From Opitutaceae bacterium (GTDB lineage: Bacteria; Verrucomicrobiota; Verrucomicrobiia; Opitutales; Opitutaceae), in assembly GCA_028688225.1 (NCBI GenBank), contig JAQTYQ010000032.1:1-35352 (forward strand): a DNA stretch of 35,352 bases. The letters run 5' to 3'. Positions 17,104 to 24,522 of this stretch are shown here, one piece after another (position 1 is the stretch's first letter; every line of letters begins with the position of its first letter). The translations under genes were made by a program, and so were the position numbers. The notes beneath the pieces are model-generated. The model searched no databases. It had not been told where the DNA came from and saw only the letters and a program-made list of their open reading frames with translations.

Positions 17104-17176
17104 TGGGCCCGCAGGGATTCGAACCCTGAACCAAAGGATTATGAGTCCTCTGCTCTGACCGTTGAGCTACGGGCCC
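17104..17176 (-). tRNA. tRNA with CAT anticodon (Met or Ile2)
   Basis: A 73-base cloverleaf on the minus strand. The acceptor stem GGGCCCG (17176-17170) pairs perfectly with CGGGCCC (17111-17105), followed by discriminator A (17104). The D arm is AGCTC...GAGC; the anticodon arm is GAGGA-CTCATAA-TCCTT, giving anticodon CAT; the T arm is AGGGTTCGAATCCCT. No CCA is encoded. CAT may be elongator Met or, after lysidine modification by TilS, Ile reading AUA. C4-G69 and C5-G68 pairs and the GGA-CTCATAA-TCC context lean towards Ile2, but the call stays open. It is not initiator Met, because the 1-72 pair is intact. Confidence 0.95.
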
Positions 17177-17368
17177 GTGCTGGTTCTTTGGTAAAGTACC
17201 CTTGAACTGTCGCCAAGCGGCATCTTGCGGGGTCCAAAACGGTGACTACGAGATGGCGCATATTGCGGCGCTAACTTGGAGCTACCTGCAGAGACGGCGT
17301 AACCCCCGAGATTGCCTGCGGCGCCCTATTCGCCGTCCTCGCCACTTCTTCGCGACTTCCACAATTCC

Positions 17369-17421
17369 GACCTGCCGTGTGACGCTGTTCTCGGTCGTCG
17401 ACGGCGTCTCGTTGGCAGGTC
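17369..17421. ncRNA. Two-level stem-loop, candidate structured RNA
   Basis: GACCTGCC (17369-17376) pairs with GGCAGGTC (17414-17421), and inside it GACGC (17381-17385) pairs with GCGTC (17404-17408), separated by small internal loops of four and five bases. Thirteen pairs in nested order within a non-coding region suggest an RNA structure; strand and function unknown. Confidence 0.35.
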
Positions 17422-17543
17422 TGCGCGTTCTTGATGAGTGACCCGGTTGGCGCTCATACTTAAGCTATGAAGCTATAAGCCCGGAATTCCAAAGGATGGC
17501 GAGAGTGGGCGCTGCGCAAGAGCCTTGCCCAACAGATTTCGCT

Positions 17544-17573
17544 AGCCCAACGGGGGGAAGCGCCCGGTGGGCT
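17544..17573. ncRNA. Stem-loop with one mismatch in the same non-coding region
   Basis: AGCCCA-A-CGGG (17544-17554) pairs with CCCG-G-TGGGCT (17563-17573): ten pairs with one A-G mismatch and an 8-base loop. It lies about 165 bases before the receiver-HDOD gene and may belong to its leader. No U-run follows on either strand, so a terminator is unlikely. Confidence 0.3.
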
Positions 17574-17739
17574 GGGGATCGCCGAGCATTTATTTCAATC
17601 GAACCGGCGACCGGCCGATCAAGAGGACCGTGAACAAGAACGATCATCAGCAGCCGGTCCGGCAGGGCCGAGACACACCCACGCCGGGGTCGGAGCCGGA
17701 CGTTGACCGGACCAGGCCGCCGTAACTCGCGTTGTCGCA

Positions 17740-19449
17740 ATGGCCAACATCCTCCTTCTCGACAGCAGCGACGTGGCGGGCCGGGCCATGCATGGCATCC
17801 TCACGCATGCCAATCACCGCTGCGCAGCCGTGACGGGTTCCGCCGAGGCATGGCGGTTTATCCGCGAACACGTCCAGGTTGATCTCCTTTTTCTCGAATT
17901 GAAGCTGAAGGGGGAGAACGGCTTGACCTTCATTCAACGTCTGCGCGGCGACGTTTTCCTCAAGCATCTGCCGGTGGTGATCTATACCAGTGTCGGCGAC
18001 CAGCCGGTGGTCAAGGCGGCACTGGCCCTGAAAATCCAAAACTACCTGATCAAGCCGTATCACGAAGAGCTGGTTTACACGGAGATCGCCAAGGCCGGGG
18101 CCAACCCCTGGCGCAACCTGCATTTCGAGGAGGAGAAGTCGTTCTGCGCCCAGATGAACATCGCGCCGCAGGACCTGCGGGGCATGCGCCAGGACCTGCT
18201 GCCGGCGGTGGACGGCTTGCGCGAGATGTGGACCGCCATGGCGGACGACCTGCAACATCCGGAGGTCTTTGCCCAGATTTCGGACTTGGCGGAGAAAGCC
18301 GAGGCGGCCGGCGTCTGGGTGGCGGTGGAGTACCTGGAGGAACTGCGCGGCCGGCTGGAGACGGGCGCCTGGGCGGAGCTGAAGAAAAGCCCGGACGATC
18401 TGGGTTACGTCCGGCGCCTGATTTTCTGTCAGCTCAACCCGGGCCACGTCCCGGAGGGATTCCTGTCCGACCAAGAGCGCAAGGAACAGCAGGGAACGCA
18501 GGAGCGCGACCGCTGGGTGCGGACGGACGTCACGCTGAACGGACCGATGGCAAAACAGGCGGAGGTCGAGCAGCAGATCGACGCCCTGTCCGGTTGTCCC
18601 GTGATCGGCACGGTGGCCGCGCAGTTCCAGATGACCGCGGACGGGCGGGCCTCGAGCCTGAACCGGGTGATGGACCTCGTGGCGCAGGATCCCGGGCTGT
18701 CGGCGCAGATACTGATCGCCGCCAACCGCCTGGAGCGGGATATGCCGTCACCGATCGAGGATCCACGGGTCGCCGTCGGCCTGCTGGGTGAGATCAGGCT
18801 CAACGCGATGGCGAAGGCCCTGCCCGGCGTGGAGGAGCGGTGGATTTATGCCCCGCCCATTACCTGGCCGCATTACCGGATGTTCCAGCTGGCGGTGGCG
18901 CGCGTCGCCCTGTTCACCGCGGAATATCTCGAGTTGCGCGGGCTGACGGCCAATGCCTACACGGCCGGCCTGCTGCACGACCTCGGGCGACTGCTGCTGC
19001 TGCGCCTTTATCCGTACGCCTTCCAGGCGATGGTCGCTTACGCCCGCCGGGAGGCGGTTCCGCTCCCGGAGGCCGAGCGGCGATACCTCGATTGCACCAC
19101 CCGGGCGATGGGTGAGTACTTCGCGCGCAAGCACGGTTTGCCGCGGATCTATCGCAATGTCATCCACTGGGTGGAAACCCCCGGAGAAGCGATCGAGGAC
19201 GTGGAGATGGTCGGCGTGGTTTCCCTGGCGCGTCATATCTGCCGGTATCACCGGGTCGGCTATGGAGGCGACGCCGTCGGGGAGGCCGGCCCGCCGATCG
19301 CCGAGGCCGCCGCGTGGCCGCTGCTGCAGGAGCGCGTGTTTCCGAGCTTCAGCCTCCGGAAGTTCGACGCCGAGGTCCACGTCTTCTGCGCGGACCTGCG
19401 GCAGACCCTGACCGGGCATCCGCGGCCGGTGCGGCTGAACCCCGGTTGA
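17740..19449 (+). CDS. Degenerate receiver domain fused to HDOD domain
   Basis: A 569-residue cytoplasmic signalling protein. Residues 1-120 are a receiver (CheY-like) fold: ANILLLDSSD, VDLLFLELKLKGENGL, LPVVIYTSV and LIKPY. The phosphoacceptor Asp is replaced by Glu53 and the acidic pair is reduced to Asp8-Ser9, while Thr83 and Lys105 remain; Glu may mimic the phosphorylated state. A helical linker (about 130-270) follows. Residues about 280-510 form an HDOD domain (IDALSGCPVIGTVAAQF, MDLVAQDPGLSAQILIAAN, AGLLHDLGRLLLLRLYP, with His413-Asp414). HDOD proteins generally lack phosphodiesterase activity and act as adaptors in motility and c-di-GMP signalling. Next to a chemoreceptor and flagellar genes, a motility role is likely, but the partner is unknown. 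No Shine-Dalgarno is seen. Confidence 0.85.
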   Translation: MANILLLDSSDVAGRAMHGILTHANHRCAAVTGSAEAWRFIREHVQVDLLFLELKLKGENGLTFIQRLRGDVFLKHLPVVIYTSVGDQPVVKAALALKIQNYLIKPYHEELVYTEIAKAGANPWRNLHFEEEKSFCAQMNIAPQDLRGMRQDLLPAVDGLREMWTAMADDLQHPEVFAQISDLAEKAEAAGVWVAVEYLEELRGRLETGAWAELKKSPDDLGYVRRLIFCQLNPGHVPEGFLSDQERKEQQGTQERDRWVRTDVTLNGPMAKQAEVEQQIDALSGCPVIGTVAAQFQMTADGRASSLNRVMDLVAQDPGLSAQILIAANRLERDMPSPIEDPRVAVGLLGEIRLNAMAKALPGVEERWIYAPPITWPHYRMFQLAVARVALFTAEYLELRGLTANAYTAGLLHDLGRLLLLRLYPYAFQAMVAYARREAVPLPEAERRYLDCTTRAMGEYFARKHGLPRIYRNVIHWVETPGEAIEDVEMVGVVSLARHICRYHRVGYGGDAVGEAGPPIAEAAAWPLLQERVFPSFSLRKFDAEVHVFCADLRQTLTGHPRPVRLNPG

Positions 19450-19553
19450 CGGGCCCGGCGGACGCCCCGGACCGCCCGGGAGGGTCTTTCCCCCGCCGGT
19501 TACAGATTTTGGACGGAAGGTCGATATACCCCGGCAGCAACGCTTGCCTTCCT

Positions 19554-19901
19554 ATGAGACGAACAGGAGTCCTCCTCTTCATGGCCATGGTGATCGCCAG
19601 CCTCGGCGCCGTGTCGGCCCGGGCCGCGATGGAGCCGGCAGTGCCGGTGCGCACCGTCGCGCCGGCCTACCCGGACGAAATGAGACGGGCCGGGATCAGC
19701 GGTGTGGTCTCGTTGTATTTTGTCATCGATGAATCGGGCAACGTGGAGAATCCCAAGGTCATGAAGTCCACGAATGCCCAGTTCGAGCAGCCGGCGCTCG
19801 ATGCGATCCGGAAATGGAAGTTCAAGCCGGCCCGCCGGGACGGCAAGACGGTCAAGATGCAGATCGAGATGCCGATCCAGTTCAGGGCCGACAGCGACTG
19901 A
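19554..19901 (+). CDS. Small exported TonB C-terminal-domain protein
   Basis: A 115-residue protein. [20 protein letters not shown] is a signal peptide or anchor with an ARA-A cleavage site near 24. Almost all the rest is a TonB C-terminal domain (about 30-112): [58 protein letters not shown]. The Pro-rich spacer of true TonB and the Ser/His transmembrane motif that contacts ExbBD are missing, so it may not energise receptors; many such short proteins have unknown periplasmic roles. The frame is open from 19314, overlapping the HDOD gene, but only 19554 gives a signal peptide. It lies 104 bases after the HDOD gene and 14 before the chemoreceptor, so it may be co-transcribed with the latter. 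Confidence 0.82.
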   Translation: MRRTGVLLFMAMVIASLGAVSARAAMEPAVPVRTVAPAYPDEMRRAGISGVVSLYFVIDESGNVENPKVMKSTNAQFEQPALDAIRKWKFKPARRDGKTVKMQIEMPIQFRADSD

Positions 19902-19915
19902 CCCCCCTTCCCCCC

Positions 19916-21862
19916 ATGACCATCGGACGCACCATCATCGTCGGTTTCACGGTCGTGCTGCTGCTCTTCGCCGCCGTGGCCGTCGGCACGTACGTCGCCC
20001 TCGGGCGGGCGGGCAAGAAATTCCAGCTCTATTCCAATAGCGCAACCGAGACCAACGTCGCCGCCGCTTTCGAGGCCGCGATGCTGCAGGTGCGGATGAA
20101 CGTCAATGAATTCCTGATCAACGGCTCCACCACCGCCGCCCAGGCTTATACGCAGAGCCGGACCGAGGCGGAGCGCCTGCTCGAACGCGCGCGGAAGGAG
20201 ATCGTGGACACGGAACGGGCCGCCGAACTGACCTCCGCCCGCCGTCTCTTCGACGAGTATGACGCCGCCGTCCGCCAGATCATGGAGAACCGCCAGCTTT
20301 GCAGCGACCTGCAGAAGAGCGCCCTCGAGCCGCGGGCCGCCGACATCTCCGAAGGCCTGCAGAAGCTGCTGGGCAGCGCCCGCACCACCGGCGACATGAA
20401 CGCGGCCTTCCAGATGTCGACCGCCCTGCAAGGCTTCTACAGCGCCACCAGCTCCGTCAATTCCTTCCTCCTGACCGCCGACCAAACCAAGGCCGACCAG
20501 GCCCGCCAGTCGCTCGCCGCGATGATGACGCAGATCCAGAAGATCGAGAAGGACCAGAAAGAGATGGAGAAGCTCGACGCCACCCTGGCCGACGCCGGCA
20601 AGAGCGCCCTGCTGGCCGAGGTGCAGGCCGATACCAAGGCTTACGGCGAGGCGCTGGACCGCGTGATCGCCGCCACCACCGCGCGGCAGCAGATCGTCAG
20701 CCAGCAGCTCGATCGCATCGCCCCCGCCTTCACCACGACCATCGGCCGGGTGAAGGACTCGTTGAACGTCTTCCAGAGTGGACTCGAGACCCGCACCGGC
20801 GCCGAACAGCGCCAGACCGAATGGCTGGTGTTGTTCGGCAGCGTCATCGGCGTCCTCGGGGCCATGGTCTGCGCGTTCGTGATCACGCGCCTGGTGACCC
20901 GCCCGATCGCCCGCATCGCCACGGCGTTGTCCGAGGAGAGCGACAAGACCGCGGTGGCGGCCGCCCAGGTGCTCAAGGCCAGCCAGGGCATGGCCGATGG
21001 CTCCAGCCAGCAGGCTGCCTCGCTCGAGGAAACCAGCTCGTCGCTCGAGGAGATGGCGAGCATGACCAAGCGCAATGCCGACGCCGCCCAGGCGGCCAAG
21101 ATGCTCGCCAACGAAGCCCGCCAGACCGCGGATGCGGGGGCCAGCGACATGGAGAGCATGAAGGCGGCGATGGGCGCGATCAAGGCGTCGAGCGCCGAGA
21201 TCTCGAAGATCATCAAGACCATTGATGAAATTGCCTTTCAGACCAACATCCTCGCCCTGAATGCGGCGGTGGAGGCGGCGCGCGCCGGCGAGGCCGGCCT
21301 CGGTTTCGCGGTTGTGGCCGACGAAGTGCGCAGCCTCGCGCAGCGCAGCGCCCAGGCCGCCCGGGAGACCGCGGAAAAAATCTCCGATTCCGCAGCCAAG
21401 AGCGAGCAGGGGGGACGCATCAGCGAGAAGATGGCGGCGAATCTCACCGGCATCGTGGAAAAGACGCGGCGTCTCGACGAGATGATCGCGGAGATCGCGC
21501 AGGCGTCCAACGAACAGAGCCAGGGCATCGCCCAGATCAACAACGCCGTGAGCCACATGGACAAGGTTACCCAGGGCAACGCTTCGCTCGCCGAAGAAAC
21601 GGCGGCCTCGTCCCAGGGGCTGCGCGAGCAGGCCCAGGAGGTCGAGCGCGCCGTGGCCGAGTTGCTGCGCATGGTGCATGGCGGCGACGGCGCAACGACC
21701 GCGCCCACCGAGGCGCCCGCGGCCCCGGCGGCGGCGCCGCAGACGCCCAAATTCGCGGTGGCCGGCAAGAATGGCCACCCGGTCGAGACTGTGCTCCCGG
21801 AGCCGGCGCCCCTCACGGCCGACACCCGCAATTTTTTCCGCGACGCGGGCGGGGCGAGATAA
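19916..21862 (+). CDS. Methyl-accepting chemotaxis protein
   Basis: A 648-residue membrane chemoreceptor. TM1 is at about 6-28 and TM2 at about 303-325 ([20 protein letters not shown]), enclosing a wholly helical periplasmic region of about 275 residues. Two similar pieces in it, VNEFLINGS (63-71) and VNSFLLTAD (181-189), suggest two stacked four-helix bundles, as in HBM sensors. After TM2 a short linker with little HAMP character leads to the signalling coiled coil. The hairpin tip, the CheA/CheW contact, is at 438-478 ([36 protein letters not shown]). A Pro/Ala-rich tail follows without an NWETF-like CheR tether. The ATG at 19916, 14 bases after the TonB-domain gene, gives TM1; it has no Shine-Dalgarno and follows a run of C. 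The ligand is unknown. Confidence 0.95.
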   Translation: MTIGRTIIVGFTVVLLLFAAVAVGTYVALGRAGKKFQLYSNSATETNVAAAFEAAMLQVRMNVNEFLINGSTTAAQAYTQSRTEAERLLERARKEIVDTERAAELTSARRLFDEYDAAVRQIMENRQLCSDLQKSALEPRAADISEGLQKLLGSARTTGDMNAAFQMSTALQGFYSATSSVNSFLLTADQTKADQARQSLAAMMTQIQKIEKDQKEMEKLDATLADAGKSALLAEVQADTKAYGEALDRVIAATTARQQIVSQQLDRIAPAFTTTIGRVKDSLNVFQSGLETRTGAEQRQTEWLVLFGSVIGVLGAMVCAFVITRLVTRPIARIATALSEESDKTAVAAAQVLKASQGMADGSSQQAASLEETSSSLEEMASMTKRNADAAQAAKMLANEARQTADAGASDMESMKAAMGAIKASSAEISKIIKTIDEIAFQTNILALNAAVEAARAGEAGLGFAVVADEVRSLAQRSAQAARETAEKISDSAAKSEQGGRISEKMAANLTGIVEKTRRLDEMIAEIAQASNEQSQGIAQINNAVSHMDKVTQGNASLAEETAASSQGLREQAQEVERAVAELLRMVHGGDGATTAPTEAPAAPAAAPQTPKFAVAGKNGHPVETVLPEPAPLTADTRNFFRDAGGAR

Positions 21863-21884
21863 GCGACTCACTCCACGCCGTTGT

Positions 21885-21897
21885 TCGGACAGTCCGA
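21885..21897. repeat. Short inverted repeat after the chemoreceptor gene
   Basis: TCGGAC-A-GTCCGA is a perfect 6-bp inverted repeat 22 bases after the chemoreceptor stop, in the 133-base gap between convergent genes. The one-base centre makes it a poor RNA hairpin unless the inner pairs open; it may be a weak terminator or a protein site. Confidence 0.25.
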
Positions 21898-21976
21898 GCG
21901 CTGCGCGGGCCCTCCGCACGCCGATCCAAGCGGCCGGGGGAGCTGGGACGCGAGCGAATTGCGGGCCGGATCGGAT

Positions 21977-21991
21977 GGCCGGCGCCCGGCC
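21977..21991 (-). terminator. GC-rich hairpin after flagellin, possible operon terminator
   Basis: GGCCGG (21977-21982) and CCGGCC (21986-21991) form a perfect 6-bp stem with a 3-base loop, starting 4 bases after the flagellin stop on the minus strand. No U-run follows, so intrinsic termination is uncertain; it could protect the flagellin mRNA 3' end. Confidence 0.35.
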
Positions 21992-21995
21992 GGGC

Positions 21996-22874
21996 TCACC
22001 GGTCCAGCAATTTGAGCACCGCTTGCGGTGTGAGGTTGGCCTGCGCCAGCATCGCCGTGCCGGCCTGCACCAGAATGTTGTATTTCGCCAGCTGGGTGGA
22101 TTCGGTGGCCACGTCGACGTCGGTGAGCTGGGAGATGGCGGACTGGAAATTCTGACCCTGGATCTTGAGCGTGGTCGCCGCGAGTTCCAGACGCGACTGG
22201 GCCGCGCCCAGGCTCGCCCGGTTGGCCGCCACCTGCTGGTTGGCGTCCGTGATCTGGGCGGACGCGGCCGGCGAGGTGAGGCTGAGGATGTAGCGGCCGG
22301 CGCCGTCCTGTTGGATGAGGTTCAACATGGCGCCGGTGCGCAGGTTGGTGGCGGGAATGGTCATGGTCTGCGTGGCCGAATCGCCGAGGGCGACCTGGTA
22401 CCCGCTGGCGTTGGGTCCGAAGAGCACGACGCCGTTGAAGGTGCCGAGGGGGGCGGAGATGTCGGCAGTGCCCCCGATCTCGGCGGTGGTGCCGCCGATG
22501 GTGGCGCGCAGCTGGTCCTGCAGGCCCTGGAATTCCTCCTGGTAGAGGGCGACGTCGGAGTCGGCCTTGGTCGGGTCCTGGGAGAGCACGGCCAGCTCGC
22601 TCATGCGCGCGAGGATGCCGGCCAGACCGTCGAGCATGCCGTCGGCAGCCTGGGCATACGAGGTGGCGTTCTGGACGTTGGTCGTGGCCGCGGTCACCCG
22701 CTGGTTCTGGGCGGTGTATTTCTGAGACACTCCCAGTCCGGCGGGATCGTCGGACGGATCGACCAGCTTGGAACCGGAGGACAGGCGGCTGAGCGAGCGA
22801 TTCAGCAGGTCCTGGGCGCGACTGAGGTCGCGGGCGCTTTCGATGGCTTGGATGTTGGTGTTGATGACGCTCAT
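21996..22874 (-). CDS. fliC: Flagellin
   Basis: A 292-residue flagellin, the filament subunit exported through the flagellar type III system. The conserved N-terminal D0/D1 helices are clear ([45 protein letters not shown]) and so are the C-terminal ones ([60 protein letters not shown]). The central part is about 100 residues, so the large outer D2/D3 domains are largely absent and the filament surface would be smooth. It is the last gene of the flagellar operon; its ATG overlaps the csrA stop as ATGA and has no Shine-Dalgarno, so its translation probably depends on ribosomes finishing csrA. There is no GGA in the 55 bases upstream. Confidence 0.97.
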   Translation of the reverse strand: MSVINTNIQAIESARDLSRAQDLLNRSLSRLSSGSKLVDPSDDPAGLGVSQKYTAQNQRVTAATTNVQNATSYAQAADGMLDGLAGILARMSELAVLSQDPTKADSDVALYQEEFQGLQDQLRATIGGTTAEIGGTADISAPLGTFNGVVLFGPNASGYQVALGDSATQTMTIPATNLRTGAMLNLIQQDGAGRYILSLTSPAASAQITDANQQVAANRASLGAAQSRLELAATTLKIQGQNFQSAISQLTDVDVATESTQLAKYNILVQAGTAMLAQANLTPQAVLKLLDR

Positions 22875-23131
22875 GGTGAAGGGGGACGGTCGATGATCGG
22901 GCAGGGCAGCTTCGGCAGGCCGAGCGCGGGCAGTGGCTGCCCGGGGTGCGGGAGTGCGGCCGCCTGGTTGGTCGCGGCGATCTCGGTCAGCACCTCCTTG
23001 CGGAAGATCGGGATCTCCCGGGGGGCCTGGATGCCGATCTTCACCAGATCGCCCTCGATGCGGTTGATGCGGATTTCGATGGTCCCGCCGATGACAATCG
23101 ATTCGTTGACTTTGCGGGTCAGGACAAGCAT
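22871..23131 (-). CDS. csrA: Carbon storage regulator CsrA with C-terminal extension
   Basis: An 86-residue RNA-binding translational regulator. The CsrA fold is intact: [15 protein letters not shown] (Leu4, Arg6), [20 protein letters not shown], and the [14 protein letters not shown]-contact strand. CsrA dimers bind GGA motifs in mRNA leaders and block ribosome access; in bacteria with FliW, FliW bound to flagellin or CsrA tunes this in step with filament assembly. About 30 extra residues rich in Pro and Leu follow the core; in FliW-containing lineages such C-terminal extensions help bind FliW. The gene lies 6 bases after fliW and overlaps fliC by four bases, the classic fliW-csrA-flagellin order. 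No Shine-Dalgarno precedes the ATG. Confidence 0.97.
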   Translation of the reverse strand: MLVLTRKVNESIVIGGTIEIRINRIEGDLVKIGIQAPREIPIFRKEVLTEIAATNQAAALPHPGQPLPALGLPKLPCPIIDRPPSP

Positions 23132-23137
23132 GGCGGG

Positions 23138-23596
23138 TCAGGCTTGGGCGGCGCAGGCCGCGGTTTCACCGACCAGGGGATGGTGGGCGCTGTAGCGCCC
23201 GTGGTTGGCGAGCACCACCTGCTTGCCGACGCCGGTGCGCCGGTTGATGATGACCGGCCCGATCAGGTTGACGGTGGCTTCATGGGGCCGGTCGCGGTGG
23301 AGGCAGACGATGTTGAGCACCATCGCGTCCTCCGGGGCTTCCAGGCCGAGCGCGGCCGCATCCTCATCGAACAGCTCGGGCTCGTAGTCGGCGATGATCC
23401 CGCCCGGTTCGATGACGATGAAGTGGAGCGGCTCGGGCCCGTGCAGCCGCATCCAGAGGAAGGGCAGCTGCTCCGGCAGAAACACCAGCTCCATGCGCCG
23501 GTGCTCGGGAAAGCCCACGAGACCGAACGGAAGCGCGGCTTCGTGGGCCGGGTTGATCCCCGGGGAGCCGGGGTGAATGACGGGGGCGACTTTCAT
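23138..23596 (-). CDS. fliW: Flagellar assembly factor FliW
   Basis: A 152-residue FliW, a small beta-barrel protein that binds flagellin and CsrA in a partner switch: when flagellin is exported, free FliW sequesters CsrA. Recognisable family segments are LPFGLVGFPEHRRMELVFLP, PFLWMRLHGPEPLHFIVIEP, and the late MVLNIVCL / ATVNLIGPVIINRRTGVGKQ block, which is the family hallmark. Length is normal (about 130-155). It starts 17 bases after flgL and csrA begins 6 bases after its stop. No ribosome site is visible; the bases before ATG are CCGCCCCCGCCC. Confidence 0.97.
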   Translation of the reverse strand: MKVAPVIHPGSPGINPAHEAALPFGLVGFPEHRRMELVFLPEQLPFLWMRLHGPEPLHFIVIEPGGIIADYEPELFDEDAAALGLEAPEDAMVLNIVCLHRDRPHEATVNLIGPVIINRRTGVGKQVVLANHGRYSAHHPLVGETAACAAQA

Positions 23597-23612
23597 GGGC
23601 GGGGGCGGCGGA

Positions 23613-24509
23613 CTATTGCAGGTAATCGAGGAGGGACAGGTTCATGATGCTGGCCGTGGATTGGAGCGCGGCCTGATAAGCCACCTGGACCTGGTTGTAC
23701 CGCACGATGGCCTGGCTCATGTCGATGTTGGCGTCGTTGGAGATGAGCTTCTCGATCTCGGTGGAGCGGTTTTGCTGCTGATCCTGGTTGAGCTGGATGC
23801 GCATCTGAATCGCGCCCTGATCGCTGATCGCGTTGATGATCGTGTCCTCGGTCGTGAGCAGGCCCGATTGCACGCCGGCCACGGCCGCGGGGTCGTTCTG
23901 GTTGAGGGCATCGCGGAGGGAGACCAGGTGGTTGATGAAATCAGCCAGGCCCTGGTTGGTCTGGGCGGTGGTGGCGGGGGCGATGCTGGCCGTGTCGGAG
24001 AGCGGGATGCTGGCTACGTCGGTGCTGCCGGCGTAGGTGACGCCGGTGATGTTGCCGCTGCTGTCGCGGCTGATCTGGAAGGGCGCCGTGTCCACTGCCG
24101 TGCCGGCGAAGAGATGGTCGTTGCGGAGGCTGGAGTTGGCGAGCTGCACCGCCTGCTCCAGCAACTGGTTGGCCTCGGTGGCGTAGGATCGGGCGGAGTC
24201 GCTGCTTTCCGTGCTGGAGCCGAGGGTGGCGAGTTCGGTGGCGCGATCGGAGAGGGTCTTGATTTCCTGGAGGGCGGAGGTGGAGGCCTGGCTGATCTCC
24301 AGGGCGCGCGCGGCGTTTTGCTGAAACTGGTCGAGCTGCTTGCTCTCGTCCTGCAGGGTGATCAGCCGGCCCACGGCGGCGGGATCATCCTCGGGTTGGG
24401 AAATGCGCTGGCCGGTGGAGACCTGGATCTGGAGCTTGCTCAGGCGTGCGTTCAGATCCTGGATCTGGCGCAGGGCGGTGGCGGAGATGGTGCTGGTGGT
24501 GACGCGCAT
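23613..24509 (-). CDS. flgL: Flagellar hook-filament junction protein FlgL
   Basis: A 298-residue junction protein (HAP3) that joins the FlgK ring to the flagellin filament; exported by the flagellar system. The N-terminal helix MRVTTSTISATALRQIQDLN and LSKLQIQVSTGQRISQPEDD match FlgL/flagellin D0-D1, and the C-terminal helix YNQVQVAYQAALQSTASIMN with terminal LLDYLQ matches FlgL. An in-frame extension to 24557 exists, but the true start is 24509, where the FlgL N-terminus begins, 13 bases after flgK. Length fits the family (about 300). It lies between flgK and fliW, as expected. Confidence 0.95.
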   Translation of the reverse strand: MRVTTSTISATALRQIQDLNARLSKLQIQVSTGQRISQPEDDPAAVGRLITLQDESKQLDQFQQNAARALEISQASTSALQEIKTLSDRATELATLGSSTESSDSARSYATEANQLLEQAVQLANSSLRNDHLFAGTAVDTAPFQISRDSSGNITGVTYAGSTDVASIPLSDTASIAPATTAQTNQGLADFINHLVSLRDALNQNDPAAVAGVQSGLLTTEDTIINAISDQGAIQMRIQLNQDQQQNRSTEIEKLISNDANIDMSQAIVRYNQVQVAYQAALQSTASIMNLSLLDYLQ

Positions 24510-24522
24510 CGCGGGGACAGGG

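Larger units (their letters stand above)
17177..17739. other. Non-coding stretch of 563 bases between tRNA and receiver-HDOD gene
   Basis: No reading frame here looks like protein; a 79-codon frame at 17202-17441 has no recognisable domain, no ribosome site and skewed composition. The stretch contains two strong stem-loops (17369-17421 and 17544-17573) and a short AT-richer patch at about 17455-17480. No transposase or integrase remnant was recognised. The receiver-HDOD gene starts without a Shine-Dalgarno sequence at its end. Confidence 0.5.

Noticed and set aside
16922..17158. 78-codon frame running into the tRNA
   Set aside because: It translates three hairpins and antisense tRNA sequence; not a gene.
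17202..17441. 79-codon frame after the tRNA
   Set aside because: No ribosome site and no recognisable motif, and it overlaps the 17369-17421 stem-loop; treated as non-coding.
17560..17610. Possible second sigma-54 site (TGGGGATCGCCGAGCA) before the receiver-HDOD gene
   Set aside because: GG and GC spacing fits but the -24 and -12 flanks do not match (GA for TT), so it is probably chance.
19667..21919. 750-codon open frame on the - strand
   Set aside because: Antisense to the chemoreceptor gene; low-complexity Gly/Leu/Arg sequence with no domain.
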